NCBI RefSeq assembly: GCF_932526225.1
Contig: NC_064048.1
Coordinates: 3,549,597-3,613,596 of the forward strand
Origin: Nematostella vectensis
Taxonomy: Eukaryota; Cnidaria; Anthozoa; Actiniaria; Edwardsiidae
Reading direction: 5' to 3'
Length of the DNA: 64,000 nt
In this document: positions 22,561 through 34,574 of the stretch, one piece after another
Numbering within the stretch: the first letter of the stretch is position 1
Layout of the letters: each line of letters starts with the position of its first letter
Translations under genes and position numbers: made by a program
The notes under the pieces: generated by a model
Told to the model about the DNA's origin: nothing
What the model saw: only the letters and a program-made list of their open reading frames with translations
The model's database searches: none

Positions 22561-24230
22561 TAAAGTGTTTGTTGCTCGCTTTCTCTTTCAAAAACAAACC
22601 ACAATGCTTTCTCGTCTTTTTGGTGAGGAGAATAAACAACAACAATATATTTATATTCTATAAACTCGCCAAGAAATTACTTATTTATTCATTTCTTCTT
22701 AAAATCATTTGTATGAGAGAGCCCAAATACTTGTTATGTGATTAAAGATCTTTGGGCTATCCAATGTCCCAAAATACCTCATGTGGATCGATCAACAGCC
22801 TGCCTACCCATATTTGGTATGAGTCCATCTTCGCCCACTTCATGCGCCATTTATCATAGGTGAAAAGTCCACATAATCACCGAGTACTTTGATATTGATC
22901 ATCAGCAAAACTGTTTTGCCAAGTCGCGTCTTAGGAGAAACTGTATTTTTAAAATTCTTTAAACAACATTTTCATAGAACATGACGATCAAACCGTTGTA
23001 TTTTAAACTAAGAGAGCTTTTCAATGCTCGTAATGAGAATACTGTTCCACGTTTTTTTTCTTTTCAAACGAAAGCACAATGCTGCTCCGTCTTTTTATGT
23101 GAGGTAAATAAACAACAAAATTAGAGAATCCTTGGCAAGCACTCAACTGAGGGCAGGCTAGAGGCTCAGTCGAATAACATTTAGTTCTAAGAGCTATTCT
23201 TGGGTTCTAAGTGCTAATCAAACGGAAAACATTAGAACCTTAGTTGGCAACACTTGAGGGCAACTAAGCATAAAAGAAATTAGTATATGAAACTTGGAAC
23301 CTCGCAAGAACAAGCGATTTGATTTGTTGCGAAGCTCGTGGTAAAATTCAATATACGCCTCCTAGGAGGTTGATATTTTCCTGCGCCCCGAAATCAAGCA
23401 AAATGGCGGGAGTGACAGCCGAGTTGCAACTGTTTCCTAAAAGAAAATTGCTCTAAAGCTCGATTTATTTCGGCGGATAGTGGCTTTTAAAATATCTACC
23501 TCGAGCATTCGGTTCTCGGTAGATATTTCGCCAATATCCACCCCAATGGAAATGGCATAATTGTTAATTAAATGAAACTGAATTGTGATTGTCCAAGTTG
23601 GATCTTTTCGTAAACGCATCTAATGAATCTTTGATATCCGCTAAAACTGAGCCAATTTACAGTTTTCTAACCTTTAAAATGATCCTAATTTATCCTCCGA
23701 CCTTTGAAGTATCCCCACAAACCCTTTAAACCGCCACAAACCCCGTTATTTACCTCCAATCCAATGCGCTATGGTTTGTCTGTGAAACAGTTAATCATTT
23801 ATTAGTTAATTCAGCCAAAAAGACTGCCTTATAAAAGGAAGCCCTTTATTACCAAACTTTATTCTTTCTAAGAAAAACACAACCAAGGGATTATTGATTT
23901 AACAATGCATTTTATATCTTCTGCTTTTTTTTACGCACGGATGCTTAATCTAATTATGAAAGTTTCAAAACGCAATTTTAAGCTGAATTGAATCCAAACA
24001 ACTCAAACGTGGACGTCCCCCAAGGACCCGGTGGAATTTTCGACCTCTAAAAAATTTGACTTTTACTAGCTTGATTGTAAAAAAGTAGTTAAGTCGTTCG
24101 AGACCAGTGCAAAAATGTAATTTCTTTAAACGAGATTTCATCAAATAATTATCTTAGAATATTACAATATAATATTAAAAAATATTAATGCGATATCTTA
24201 CTGGCGCGCGCGAAAGGATGATGGATAGCA
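22561..24230. other. Duplicated noncoding flank (partner about 33.0-33.96 kb)
   Basis: 22.69-23.13 kb matches 33.03-33.49 kb (for example GATCTTTGGGCTATCCAATG and TGGATCGATCAACAGCC). 23.82-24.23 kb matches 33.59-33.97 kb (TACGCACGGATGCTTAATC). No coding exon is supported. A stretch around 23.15-23.80 kb has no partner in the window. Confidence 0.55.
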
Positions 24231-24784
24231 ACTTTGGAATTTTGACTTATGATCTCTTTGAAGACATCACTGAGTTTTCATTTGCTTCCTTGATAATATC
24301 TCGGGAAGAAGATTTAGGAATACAAAGGGTTTTGGTTATTTGTTGTTGCGCTTTTATTTTGACACACTATGAAAATTACATCGAGTTGTACAAATTTCAA
24401 AACCCTTTCTTTATGAGAGGCAAGTTTTTATCCCCTGTTGATTATTCTATATGGCCAAGTTTGCTACAGTGTTGAAGTGTGCTCTCCATGGCTCATCCAT
24501 TTCCAGTTTTCTTCGATCCGATCCGTATTCTTGCTTTACCTAAAAAGGAAATAAGAATTATGAACTAAACGTTTAAAGCAAGCAAGCTAGTTCTGAATTT
24601 AAACCTTCCATGCGTCGTGAATAAATACAATTTTCCATCATATTTTAAAAACAATAAAAAAACAAATAATTAATTTATCCGTTTTTCTCTTCTACTACAC
24701 CCAATCAAGAGCTTTCAAAACTTTTATTGTGGTTTCGAATCTTTCGGTGTGTTATTAAGTATTTACCCAATGTGGTTCTGAAAA

Positions 24785-25621
24785 TTACTTCTTGCCAAAT
24801 CTGCGACGACGAGCGATAAATCGACGTCGAGAAATGTATCGGCGTCGGGAGATATATCGGCGTCGGGAGATGTATCGGCGTCGGGAGATGTATCGCCGTC
24901 GGGAGATGTATCGCCGTCGGGAGATGTATCGGCGTCGGGAGATGTATCGGCGTCGGGAGATGTATCGCCGTCGGGAGATGTATCGGCGTCGGGAGATGAA
25001 TCGGCGTCGGGAGATGTATCGGCGTCGAGAGATGTATCGGCGGCGTTGAGAAAAAAATGGTTTTGCATCTAGCGACTGATCTTTGTTAGGTTCACTGAAA
25101 AAAAGCTTTTTTTTAATCTTTGCGAAATTTAATTTTTCTTAATTAACGATTGAGCTAACGTTTCAGTAACATCAGATTTATCAGACTTTTCAAGTTCATT
25201 GTCGTCACCGTCATCGTCATACTGGTCTTTACTAGGATCGCTGAAAAACAGAATATTTATTATCTTTGCGAAGGTTATTTTTTCTTAATGAACGATTGAA
25301 CTTACGTCTCAGGAACCGCAGACTCCTCCTTTGCGAAGGTTATTTTTTCTTAATGAACGATTGAACTTACGTCTCAGAAACATCGGATTCATCAGACTTT
25401 TCAAGTTCATTGTCGTCACCGTCGTCGTCATCATCTGGCTTTTCACCCTCTTCACCCGGTTTTTCAAAAGTTGAATCCCCTTCAACAACGTCACCCCCTT
25501 TTTCTACTGTGTCAGCGGTTTTAGGCTCCATTGCATTGTCACTGACTTCCGGTTGATCTCCAGAATTAGCGTTGATTGACACCACGAGGGCCAAGAGGAA
25601 GAGCGCGGCAAAGACTTTCAT
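24785..25621 (-). CDS. Gene A: secreted acidic/Arg-repeat peptide precursor (three coding exons)
   Basis: Coding exons are 25371-25621, 25160-25240 and 24785-25094; spliced 642 nt, 213 aa. All junctions are phase 2 (GAC|GTAAGT; CAG|C; CAG|T), though exon 2 uses GTTAGC as donor where B and D have GTAAGC. The chosen ATG follows an acceptor (CAACGCAG|A) and begins MKVFAALFLLALVVSINA, a clear signal peptide. Residues of about 19-110 are acidic (GEEGEKPDDDDDGDDNELEK). Exon 2 repeats the acidic theme (QYDDDGDDNELEKSDKSD). Exon 3 starts EPNKDQSLDAKPFFSQ and then has 14 RRR blocks in an RRRYIS hexapeptide repeat, ending ARRRRFGKK. An AATAAA on the minus strand lies at 24727-24722. The basic tail may be released by cleavage at multibasic sites and amidated after Gly. 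An antimicrobial-like role, as in arminin-type precursors, is inference. Confidence 0.82.
24795..25050 (-). repeat. 18-bp coding minisatellite of gene A (14 Arg-triplet blocks)
   Basis: The unit on the plus strand is GAGATGTATCGGCGTCGG; the minus-strand codons give RRRYIS. Variants change single bases (for example ATATAT, GAATCG), and Arg codons are almost all CGN. Confidence 0.9.
25265..25376 (-). repeat. Partial duplicated intron/exon-1 end in gene A
   Basis: The block TTTGCGAAGGTTATTTTTTC...GAACTTACGTCTCAG occurs twice in a row. The first copy carries the exon end CTCAGGAACCGCAGACTCCTC, which is the true exon-1 end of gene B, not of A. It looks like the scar of unequal exchange or gene conversion between paralogues. 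Confidence 0.65.
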
Positions 25622-25916
25622 CTTAAGAGCACACCCACTTAAATCTGCGTTGAGAAATTTAATAGTTGGCATTGCACATTTTACCCATAAAACATCTTAA
25701 AGATATCTTATTCATATAGCAAGGTCATGTATTACATATTGATGATGATATTGCAAGGCTATCCCTTTTTAAGAAGTGTTTTTTTAAATTATCGAAAGAA
25801 TCATAGGGCAAACAAATTCATAAGCTAAATAAAGTTAGAATCGTTCCCAGATAAGCTGGAAATGTTTAATTCACTGTCACAATTCACTGTCAAGGGCGGA
25901 TTCAGGAGTTCTGAAA

Positions 25917-25936
25917 GGGGGGGGGGGGGGGGGGGG
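25917..25936 (+). repeat. Poly(G) run of 20 in the 5' intron of gene A
   Basis: Equivalent runs exist at 30267-30287 (21 G, gene B), 42507-42519 (13 G, D) and 46876-46887 (12 G, E). Length differs from copy to copy. Confidence 0.8.
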
Positions 25937-26334
25937 AGGAGCAAGTGTTTCAAGAAATGGGGCGAATTTATTGTGCTCCATGGATTTTCTTATATTTCTC
26001 ATTATTCTTAAGCCAAATATCTGCGAAATTGAGCACTAACTGCCTTTGAAAAATGATTATTGATAAAGGTACATAATATCCATTATTAAAACTACAGTAT
26101 AGGAGCTATTGGTGGTAAGAAAAAGCACGTAAGGAAACGAACTTATTACTATTCATATATTTGTAGCAAGCCACATAAAGCTCATTAAAAGCCACATAAA
26201 GCTATAAACATCTGCAAGGGTGTTAAAGGTACTAGGGATTTAATGGGGACTTTATATCCTACAATGAATTAGTAGGTCAAATTCAATAAGGCCTTGCAGT
26301 TTGTAACGTTTCTCAGCTTTTCCCCGGACCTTAC

Positions 26335-26440
26335 CTTATGAGATGTCCACACGGTGCCAACTGGGTGCCCCTCTGTGTGATGTAATGATTGCAACGAAGT
26401 TTAAAATCTTGTTTCGCATGATTTGTTTGATGGAGACTAA
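26335..26440 (-). other. Gene A predicted 5' noncoding exon
   Basis: The minus-strand sequence ends GACATCTCATAAG|GTAAGG, a strong donor at 26334-26333. The same donor and about 70 bp upstream of it are kept in B (30686), C (38349), D (42916) and E (47282), even though C has diverged greatly elsewhere. It would join the coding exon starting at 25644 across about 690 bp. The 5' border is not defined. Confidence 0.5.
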
Positions 26441-27028
26441 TATGACTAACAATAGTTGCTGGTTCTAAGAGCTAATTAATGTAATTAAAATGCAAATAGA
26501 TCTTATGTGAAAACATATCAAAAGGCATCAAAACCAACCACCGTTTTACGAAATTTTTGAAGTAAAATATTAAAGAGAAAATCTTTCAGCGAAATTTCAA
26601 AAGGAACATCGATATTGTACACAACAGGAGCCAGGAAACTAGTATTTAAATTGGGCTGGTCCCATGGAATTTATCCTGGATAAAGCAATGTCTTTGTTCT
26701 TTTCGATTGATAAAAAGAGCATTTTAGAAATGCTCCGTCTAAATGGTAGCACTGAATATCTGAAAGAAGGCACGAGCCGGTAGAAATAAGAAAAAAATCA
26801 GGAATGTGGAAATAATGACGTTCATTTACGAAAGCAACCGCTTTTATGAGGGAGGCGCTTATTTCGGAGGGGCCACCGGAAACCTCAACCGAAAAAAGAC
26901 AAAATGATCTATTAATAAATATATTTGGGATATTTAGGATTAGGCGAGTTTGCAATATGTTTAAATTGTGACTACAATAATATATCTAAGGTTGCGTAAG
27001 CTAATAAAGCAATAATAAAATCAGGAAT

Positions 27029-27454
27029 TTGGTTTTGAGCGTCGTTTTACATATTTTATCAGCTTTTTTGTTTTATTTTTGTTTGTTTGGAAATCCCGTA
27101 ACAATAGCTTTCTTAAGGTTACGTAAGCTTTTATGCGATAGTGAACAGATAATGGAGAACGAGACAACGAGAATCATAATACAAAGAAACCTAGTTAAGT
27201 TTCGAAAAAAGATTCCATTCATACCATGTTGTGACTTAGAAAAGGGTACATCTGATTATAAAGCAGCTAGTTGGATATTTTCGATAATTAAAAGTGTAAA
27301 ACACAATGGATGCATCATGATATTGAATCTTGAAATCTTGAAATCGATTGTATTATACAAAAAGGCATTTCGTGATCTATTTGACAACATTACACAGTTT
27401 TTATTTGCCTTTTGGACATTATTTTGGTTATATTTTGCGGTGATTTTATTTTGA
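27029..27454 (+). other. Open frame conserved between duplicated units; coding status unproven
   Basis: 141 codons, with a hydrophobic start and a core MENETTRIIIQRNLVKFRKK...KGTSDYKAASWIF. Related frames occur at 31420-31791 and 48018-48371. The copy at about 43.7 kb is frameshifted. The final part (DLFDNITQFLFAFW) is distantly repeated at 24.24-24.30 kb (DLFEDITEFSFAS), where the rest of the frame differs. No domain is recognised. Conservation may simply reflect recent duplication of the 4.4-kb unit. Confidence 0.25.
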
Positions 27455-27832
27455 CGATATAATAGAAACATCGAGTGGTGAGATTTCAGATACCTTCCTC
27501 TATATAAAGAGTCAGTCTTCTAGATAGTCATCTCAATGGGATAAAAAAATAACCAGAAACAACGGCTTTTCTAGTTACTCAACGAAAACTGGGCTCCTTC
27601 TACTAATCCCGAATTCGAGAAGGCATTTTTTATTTATAAGGTTATTTTAGAAGGTTTCAGAAGCAAGAGTGAATAGAAATAGCTGCACGGGCCTCCTGTG
27701 GTTGTCATGGTTCTCTATGGTGGAGGGGACAATAAAAAGAAAAAGAAAAGAAAGAAAAGAGGAAAATGAAAAAAGAAAAAAAGAAAAAAAGACACCTATA
27801 ATGTAAACATAATTGATCAGTTAAAAACGGAT

Positions 27833-28727
27833 ACGCGAAATGTAATAACTTTTCAACGCAAAATGTAATAAATTATTTAACACGAAATGTAATAGCGCAA
27901 AAGGTAATAACATCAAATAATGACTTTAAACCCATAAACTATAACTAAAAGCTCTAACTAAGAAAATAGACGCTAGCATGTATGACCAACAGTTGTAGTA
28001 GCCCATCTCGGATCGACGGTTGGTCTCGGTCTCTTCACACAGTTGGCAGTGGTTCTGTCATCAACCTGAGATCGCGAATCCTCCCTAGATCGTGGTCTAT
28101 AAAGCTGCGATACTGTGCGGTTTTGAATGTATACTAGTAGTAATAAATGCAAAGAGAGAGCAAATGCCAACTTCAGACGAGGTCGCTATCATTGAATTAG
28201 GCAATTTCTGGACACAACGCGCAATATGACTGCCAAACCATTAAAACTCATTGAGTAAAATTTTATATCATGTTTTTTATTGCTTTCCCATATTTTTTAA
28301 AATTCCCATCGTATTAAGACAATAGGCCTGTTCCAAATTTATATGCACCCGGCACTTTGTCACTTCTGGAACTAAATTGGGAATAATGTCACACCAAACC
28401 AAAAAAAATCCCTGGAAGCCAAGGCAAGAACAATACACTTTCAAGTCGCACAGCCTTTCTTTTAATAAATGATTCCTTCTGTTTGTCTCTACGTGTTAAC
28501 ATTTCATAATTTACCAAATATTGCTAGAACTATTAGTCAATAGATAAAGTTATTACATTTCGCGTTAAATATTTTATTACATTTTGCGTTAAAAAGTTAT
28601 TACATTTAGCGTTCAACTTGTATTACATTTTGCGTTGAAAGGTATTACATTTCGCGTTGACAGTTATTACATTTCGCGGTAAGACTTCATTTTGTGTTGA
28701 TCATTACATTTTGCGGCGTAACAAGCG
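27833..28727. mobile_element. TIR element with subterminal ATTACATTTTGCG arrays, copy 1
   Basis: The left end has four spaced copies of GCGAAATGTAATA-type words (27834-27912). The right end has seven in the opposite orientation (28541-28712), finishing TTGCGGCGTAACAAGCG. The interior (about 600 bp) holds a 65-codon minus-strand frame that is shared by all copies and has no known domain. An empty form of the site is seen in units A and C (TTGTTGTTGCGCTTTTATTT near 24343 and 34078). Nonautonomous. Confidence 0.65.
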
Positions 28728-29171
28728 TAACGCTTTTATTTTGACACACTATGGAAATTACATCGAGTTGTACAAATTTCAAAACCCTTTCTTTATGAGA
28801 GGCAAGTTTTTATCCCCTGTTGATTACTCTATTGGGCCAAGTTTGCTACAGTGTTGAAGTGTGTTCTCCATGGCTCATCCATTTCCAGTTTCCTTCGATC
28901 CGATCCGTATTCTTGTTTTACCTAAAAATGAAATTAGAATTATGAACTAAACGTTTAAAGCAAGCAAGCTAGTTCTGAATCTAAACCTTCCATGCGTCGT
29001 AAATAAATACAATTTTCCATCATATTTTAAAAACAATAAACAAACAAATAATTAGTTTATCCGTTTTTCGCTTGTGCTACACCCAATCAAGAGCTTTCAA
29101 AACTTTTATTGTGGTTTCGGATTTAATCTTTCGGTGTGTTATTAAGTATTTACCTAATGTGGTTCTGAGAA

Positions 29172-29971
29172 TTACTTCTTGCCAAATCGGCGACGACGAG
29201 CGATAAATCGACGTCGAGAAATGTATCGACGTCGAGAGATGTATCGGCGTCGAGAGATGTATCGGCGTCGGGAGATGTATCGGCGTCGGGAGATATATCG
29301 GCGTCGGGAGATGTATCGCCGTCGGGAGATGTATCGGCGTCGGGAGATGTATCGGCGTCGGGAGATGTATCGCCGTCGGGAGATGTATCGGCGTCGGGAG
29401 ATGTATCGGCGTCGGGAGATGTATCGGCGTCGGGAGATGTATCGGCGTCGAGAGATGTATCGGCGGCGTTGAGAAAAAAATGGTTTTGCATCTAGCGACT
29501 GATCTTTGTTAGGTTCACTGAAAAAAATCTTTTTTTTTAATCTTTGCGAAATTTAATTTTTCTTAATTAACGATTGAGCTTACGTTTCAGTAACATAAGA
29601 TTTATCAGACTTTTCAAGTTCATTGTCGTCACCGTCATCGTCATACTGGTCTTTGCTAGGATCGCTGAAAAACAGAATATTTATTATCTTTGCGAAGGTT
29701 ATTTTTTCTTAATGAACGATTGAACTTACGTCTCAGGAACCGCAGACTCCTCAAGTTCATTGTCGTCACCGTCGTCGTCATCATCTGGCTCTTCACCCTC
29801 TTCACCCGGTTTTTCAAAAGTTGAATCCCCTGCAACAACGTCACCCCCTTTTTCTACTGTGTCAGCGGTTTTAGGCTCCATTGCATTGTCACTGACTTCC
29901 GGTTGATCTCCAGAATTAGCGTTGATTGACACCACGAGGGCCAAGAGGAAGAGCGCGGCAAAAACTTTCAT
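29172..29971 (-). CDS. Gene B: secreted acidic/Arg-repeat peptide precursor (three coding exons)
   Basis: Coding exons are 29730-29971, 29584-29664 and 29172-29517; spliced 669 nt, 222 aa. The signal peptide is the same as in A. The acidic exon 1 is three codons shorter than in A and ends ELEESAVPET. Exon 2 is an 81-nt acidic cassette (DPSKDQYDDDGDDNELEK). Exon 3 carries 16 RRR blocks and ends ARRRRFGKK. All introns are phase 2, and exon 2 has the consensus donor GTAAGC. The coding exon is preceded by the acceptor CAACGCAG at 29995. An AATAAA (minus) lies at 29110-29105. The gene sits about 4.39 kb from A in the same orientation and is almost identical to it, so the pair arose by recent tandem duplication. 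The basic repeat number differs (14 against 16), as expected for an 18-bp minisatellite. Confidence 0.82.
29180..29470 (-). repeat. 18-bp coding minisatellite of gene B (16 blocks)
   Basis: Same unit as in gene A. The four blocks nearest the C-terminus show more ATCGACGTCGAGA variants than the central ones, which are nearly uniform. Confidence 0.9.
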
Positions 29972-30685
29972 CTTAAGAGCACACCCACTTAAATCTGCGT
30001 TGAGAAATTTAATTATTGGCATTGCACATTTTACCCATAAAACATTTTAAAGATATCTTATTCATATAGCAAGGTCATGTATTACATATTGATGATGATA
30101 TTGCAAGGCTATCCCTTTTTAAGAAGTGTTTTTTTAAATTATCGAAAGAATCATAGGGCAAACAAATTCATAAGCTAAATAAAGTTAGAATCGTTCCCAG
30201 ATAAGCTGGAAATGTTTAATTCACTGTCACAATTCACTGTCAAGGGCGGATTCAGAAGTTCTGAAAGGGGGGGGGGGGGGGGGGGGGAGGAGCAAGTGTT
30301 TCAAGAAATGGGGCGAATTTATTGTGCTCTATGGATTTTCTTATATTTCTCATTATTCTTAAGCCAAATATCTGCGAAATTGAGCACTAACTGCCTTTGA
30401 AAAATGATTATTGATAAAAATACATAATATCCATTATTAAAACTAAAGTATAGGAGCTATTGGTGGTAAGAAAAAGAACGTAAGGAAACGAACTTATTAC
30501 TATTCATATATTTGTAGCAAGCCACATAAAGCTCTTTAAAAGCCACATAAAGCTATAAACATCTGCAAGGATGTTAAAGGTACTAGGGATTTAATGGGGA
30601 CTTTATATCCTACAATGAATTAGTAGGTCAAATTCACTAGGGCCTTGCAGTTTGTAACGTTTCTCAGCTTTTTCGCAGACCTTAC

Positions 30686-30790
30686 CTTATGAGATGTCCA
30701 CACGGTGCCAACTGGGTGCCCCTCTGTGTGATGTAATGATTGCAACGAAGTTTAAAATCTTGTTTTGCATGATTTGTTTGATGGAGACTA
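30686..30790 (-). other. Gene B predicted 5' noncoding exon
   Basis: Same donor context as gene A (CTCATAAG|GTAAGG, donor at 30685-30684). The upstream border is not determined. Confidence 0.5.
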
Positions 30791-31942
30791 ATATGACTAA
30801 CAATAGTTGCTGGTTCTAAGAGCTAATTAATGTAATTAAAATGCAAATAGATCTTATGTGAAAACATATCAAAAGGCATCAAAACCAACCACCATTTTAC
30901 GAAATTTTTGAAATAAAATATTAAGGAAAAAATCTTTCAGCGAAATTTCAAAAGGAACACCGATGTTGTACACAACAGAAGCCAGGAAACTAGTATTTGA
31001 ATTGGGCTGGTCCCATGGAATTTATCCTGGATAAAGCAATGTCTTTGTTCTTTTCGATTGATAAAAAGAGCATTTTAGAAATGCTCCGCCTAAATGGTAG
31101 CACTGAATATCTGAAAGAAGGCACGAGCCGGTAGAAATAAGAAAAAAATCAGGAATGTGGAAATAATGACGTTCATTTACGAAAGCAACCGCTTTTATGG
31201 GGGAGGCGCTTATTTCGGAGTGGCCACCGGTAACCTCAACCGAAAAAAGACAAAATGATCTATTAATAAATATATTTGGGATATTTAGGATTAGGCGAGT
31301 TTGCAATATGTTTAAATTGTGACTACAATAATATATCTAAGGTAGCGTAAGCTAATAAAGCAATAGTAAAAGCAGGAATTTGCTTTTGAGCGTCGTTTTA
31401 CATATTTTATCAGCTTTTTTTGTTTTATTTTTGTTTGTTTGGAAATCCCGTAACAATAGCTTTCTTAAGGTTTGAGCTTTTGTGCGATAGTGAACAGATA
31501 ATGGAGAACGAGACAACGAGAATCATAATACAAAGAAACCTAGTTAAGTTTCGAAAAAAGATTCGATTCATACCATGTTGTGACTTAGAAAAGGGTACAT
31601 CTGATTATAAAGCAGCTAGCTGGATATTTTCGATAATTAAAAGTGTAAAACACAATGGATGCATCATGATATTGAATCTTGAAATCTTGAAATCGATAGT
31701 ATTATACAAAAAGGCATTTCGTGATCTATTTGACAGCATTACACAGTTTTTATTTGCCTTTGGACAATATTTTGGTTATATTTTGCGGTGATTTTATTTT
31801 GACAATATAATAGAAACATCGAGTGGTGAAATTTCAGATACCTTCCTCTATATAAAGAGTCAGCCTTTAAGGTAGTCATCTCAATGGGATAAAAAAATAA
31901 CCAGAAACAACGGCTTTTCTAGTTACTTAACGAGAACGTTAA

Positions 31943-33960
31943 CGAGACGCGCTTTGGCTAGCTTGGAGTTTCTTTCGAGTCACCTGGAATAGCTGTATTC
32001 TAAAACAATTATTCGCAGAATAAATCAGAAGCTTTTTTGATTTGCTTTTTATCTTGATTTTCTGCGTTTACCTGCCAAAACACATGTTTTAAGTACATAA
32101 AGTTGTTATCTTACCTTACGTTCTACGTTCGCACGAATTTGCAGGCGTCTTCAGTAGAACGCAGCAAGCTAAGACTCTGATACAAGTTGAAAGTTGCACC
32201 GTATTTATAATCATTGGTCTCCACCCTTACAACCCCTGTATAGAAATGCATAACAGGAAAAATCCGTCGAGCCTAAAATAACATACAAGAAGCCAAGAAA
32301 GCGGAACAAAAATTTAAAGCTTTTACATTTTGGGCTATCAAAGAAATACTTGAACTGGAATTACGTGAAATGGATTCCGTTCACATGTCGGAGTTACGGA
32401 GCTGTGCTTGTTTAAGAGAAACATTTTTTCAATTTAAAAAAAACAAAATAGCAACAATACTTTTATTTTAAGACTGATTTACAACTTTGCAAACTTACGA
32501 GCTAATAATGATACTCAGACGTAAGTCCATTTCTCCCTTATTTGGTAATGATTAATGAAGTGGTCTTATCATAGATGTATTTATAATGGTCGCAATTTAC
32601 GAGCTCAGACTTAATTAAAGTCACTCGCGTAAGCCTGAGAGTAGCCGAGCACAAAGCACTTGAACCTTTGCTTAGTTGCGCGTAGTTTAGAAGTTTAGAA
32701 ATAACGTAGTTCAGTTCTTCTGAACTTATTGTCGCAACAATTGCTTGGGAATGCAGTAAATTTTAAATATTAGGAAAGAAAAAAAAGGGAATAAGTTAAT
32801 TCTAGAGCTTTTTTAGGTCACTTTTTGTGCTTTTCTATAAAATTAGGAACTTTTAATTTTTAGCCATGAAAATGTTTATAAAGTGTTTGTTGCTCGCTTT
32901 CTCTTTCAAAACCAAACCACAATGCTCGTCTTTTTGGTGAGGAGAATAAACAACAACAATATATTTATATTCTATAAACTCGCCAAGCAATCACAGCCCT
33001 AGGGCACTTTCGACAACCAAGGCTTCCAGAAATTACTTATTTATTCATTTCTTTTTAAAATCATTTGTATGAGAGAGCCCAAATACTTGTTATGTGATAA
33101 AAGATCTTTGGGCTATCCAATGTCCCAAAATACCTTGTGTGGATCGATCAACAGCCTGCCTACCCATATTTGGTATGAGTCCATCTTCGCCCACTTCATG
33201 CGCCATTTATCATAGGTTAAAAGTCCACATAATCACCGAGTACTTTGATATTGATCATCAGCAAAAACTGTTTTGCCAGGTCGCGTCTTAGGAGGAACTG
33301 TATTCTTTAAATTCTTTAAACAACTTCATAGAACATGACGATCAAACCGTTGTATTTTAAACTAAGAGAGCTTTTCAGTGCTCGTAATGAGAATACTGTT
33401 CCACGTTTTTTTTTCTTTTCAAACGAAAGCACAATGCTGCTCCGTCTTTGTATGGAGGTAAATAAACAACAGCGAAAATTCGAGAATCCTTGGCGAGCAC
33501 TCAAACATTACCTCATGTGGATCGATCAACAACCTTCCTACTCATATTTGGCAGGAGTCCATCTTCGCCCACTTCATGCGCTTTATTGCCAAACTTTATT
33601 CTTTTAAAGAAAAACACAATCAAGGGATTATTGATTGAACAATGCATTTTATATATTCTGCTCTTTTTACGCACGGATGCTTAATCTAATTATGAAAGTT
33701 TCAAAACGCAATTTTATGCTGAATTGAATCCAAACAACTCTAAAAGTAAACGTCCGACCAAGGACCCGGTGGAATTTCCTACCTCTAAAAAATTTGACTT
33801 TTACTAGCTTGATTGTAAAAAAGTGGTTAAGTCGTTCGAGACCAGTGCAAAAATTTAATTTCTTTAAACGAGATTTCATCACATAATTATGTTAGAATAT
33901 TACAATATAATATTAAAAAATATTAATGCGATATCTTACTGGCGTGCGCGAAAGGATGAT
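31943..33960. repeat. Segmental duplicate of 20.91-24.23 kb (with deletions)
   Basis: 31943-32230 copies the promoter and first exon region of gene F (GACGCGCTTTGGCTAGCTTG; TATTTATAATCATTGGTCT). 32266-32990 is the third copy of the 725-bp unit. 33030-33490 and 33590-33960 copy 22.7-23.1 and 23.8-24.2 kb. The body of gene F was not copied with its promoter. Confidence 0.7.
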
Positions 33961-34574
33961 GGATAGCAACTTTGGAATTTTGACTTATGATCTCTTTGAA
34001 GACATCACTGAGTTTTCATTTGCTTCCTTGATAATATCTCGGGAAGAAGATTTAGGAATACAAAGGGTTTTGGTTATTTGTTGTTGCGCTTTTATTTTGA
34101 CAAACTATGAAAATTACATCAAATTTCAAAACCATTTCTTTATGAGAGGCAAGTTTTTATCTCCTGTTGATTACTCTATATGGTCAAGTTTGCTACAGTG
34201 TTGAAGTGTGTTCTTCCATGGCTCATCCATTTCCAGTTTCCTTCGATCCGATCCGTATTCTTGTTTTACCTAAAAATGAAATAAGAACAATTAACTATAC
34301 TGTGTTTTCTTCCTAAAAATGGCAAACAGCAGCAGAAACCAAACGTCGATGATTTAAATACCAATCACGCAAGCTAGCCTGAATTTCAACCATCCAGGCG
34401 TCGTTCCGAAATTTTCCACCACATTTTAAAAACAATAAACAAACAAGTAACCAGTGGGTAGCCGTTTATATCTTCTACTAAACTCAATAAAGAGCTTTCG
34501 AAACGCTTCGTTTTGGAGAGTGATTCAATCTTTCAATGTGTTTTTGTTGTGTTTATCGAGTGGGGCTCCGAAAA

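Noticed and set aside
24792-25049. Plus-strand frame MYRRREMYRRRE over the repeat arrays
   Set aside because: Antisense reading of the same repeat. It has no signal peptide, splice support or conserved end; kept only as a finding about both strands.
24763-25068. Minus-strand frame with repeated DADTSPDADTSP and similar frames in B, D and E
   Set aside because: It is the wrong frame of the 18-bp array. The spliced frame gives RRRYIS, keeps phase through all introns and ends in a conserved RFGKK-stop.
26671-26955. 94-codon minus-strand frame, also at 31022-31306
   Set aside because: The frame is shorter at 43.2 kb and lost in E, with no domain; best explained by sharing through recent duplication.
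27973-28170. 65-codon frame starting MAFALSLHLLLLVYIQNRTV inside the TIR element
   Set aside because: Hydrophobic start suggests a signal peptide, but it is internal to a nonautonomous element, changes frame or end in other copies and has no splice partner.
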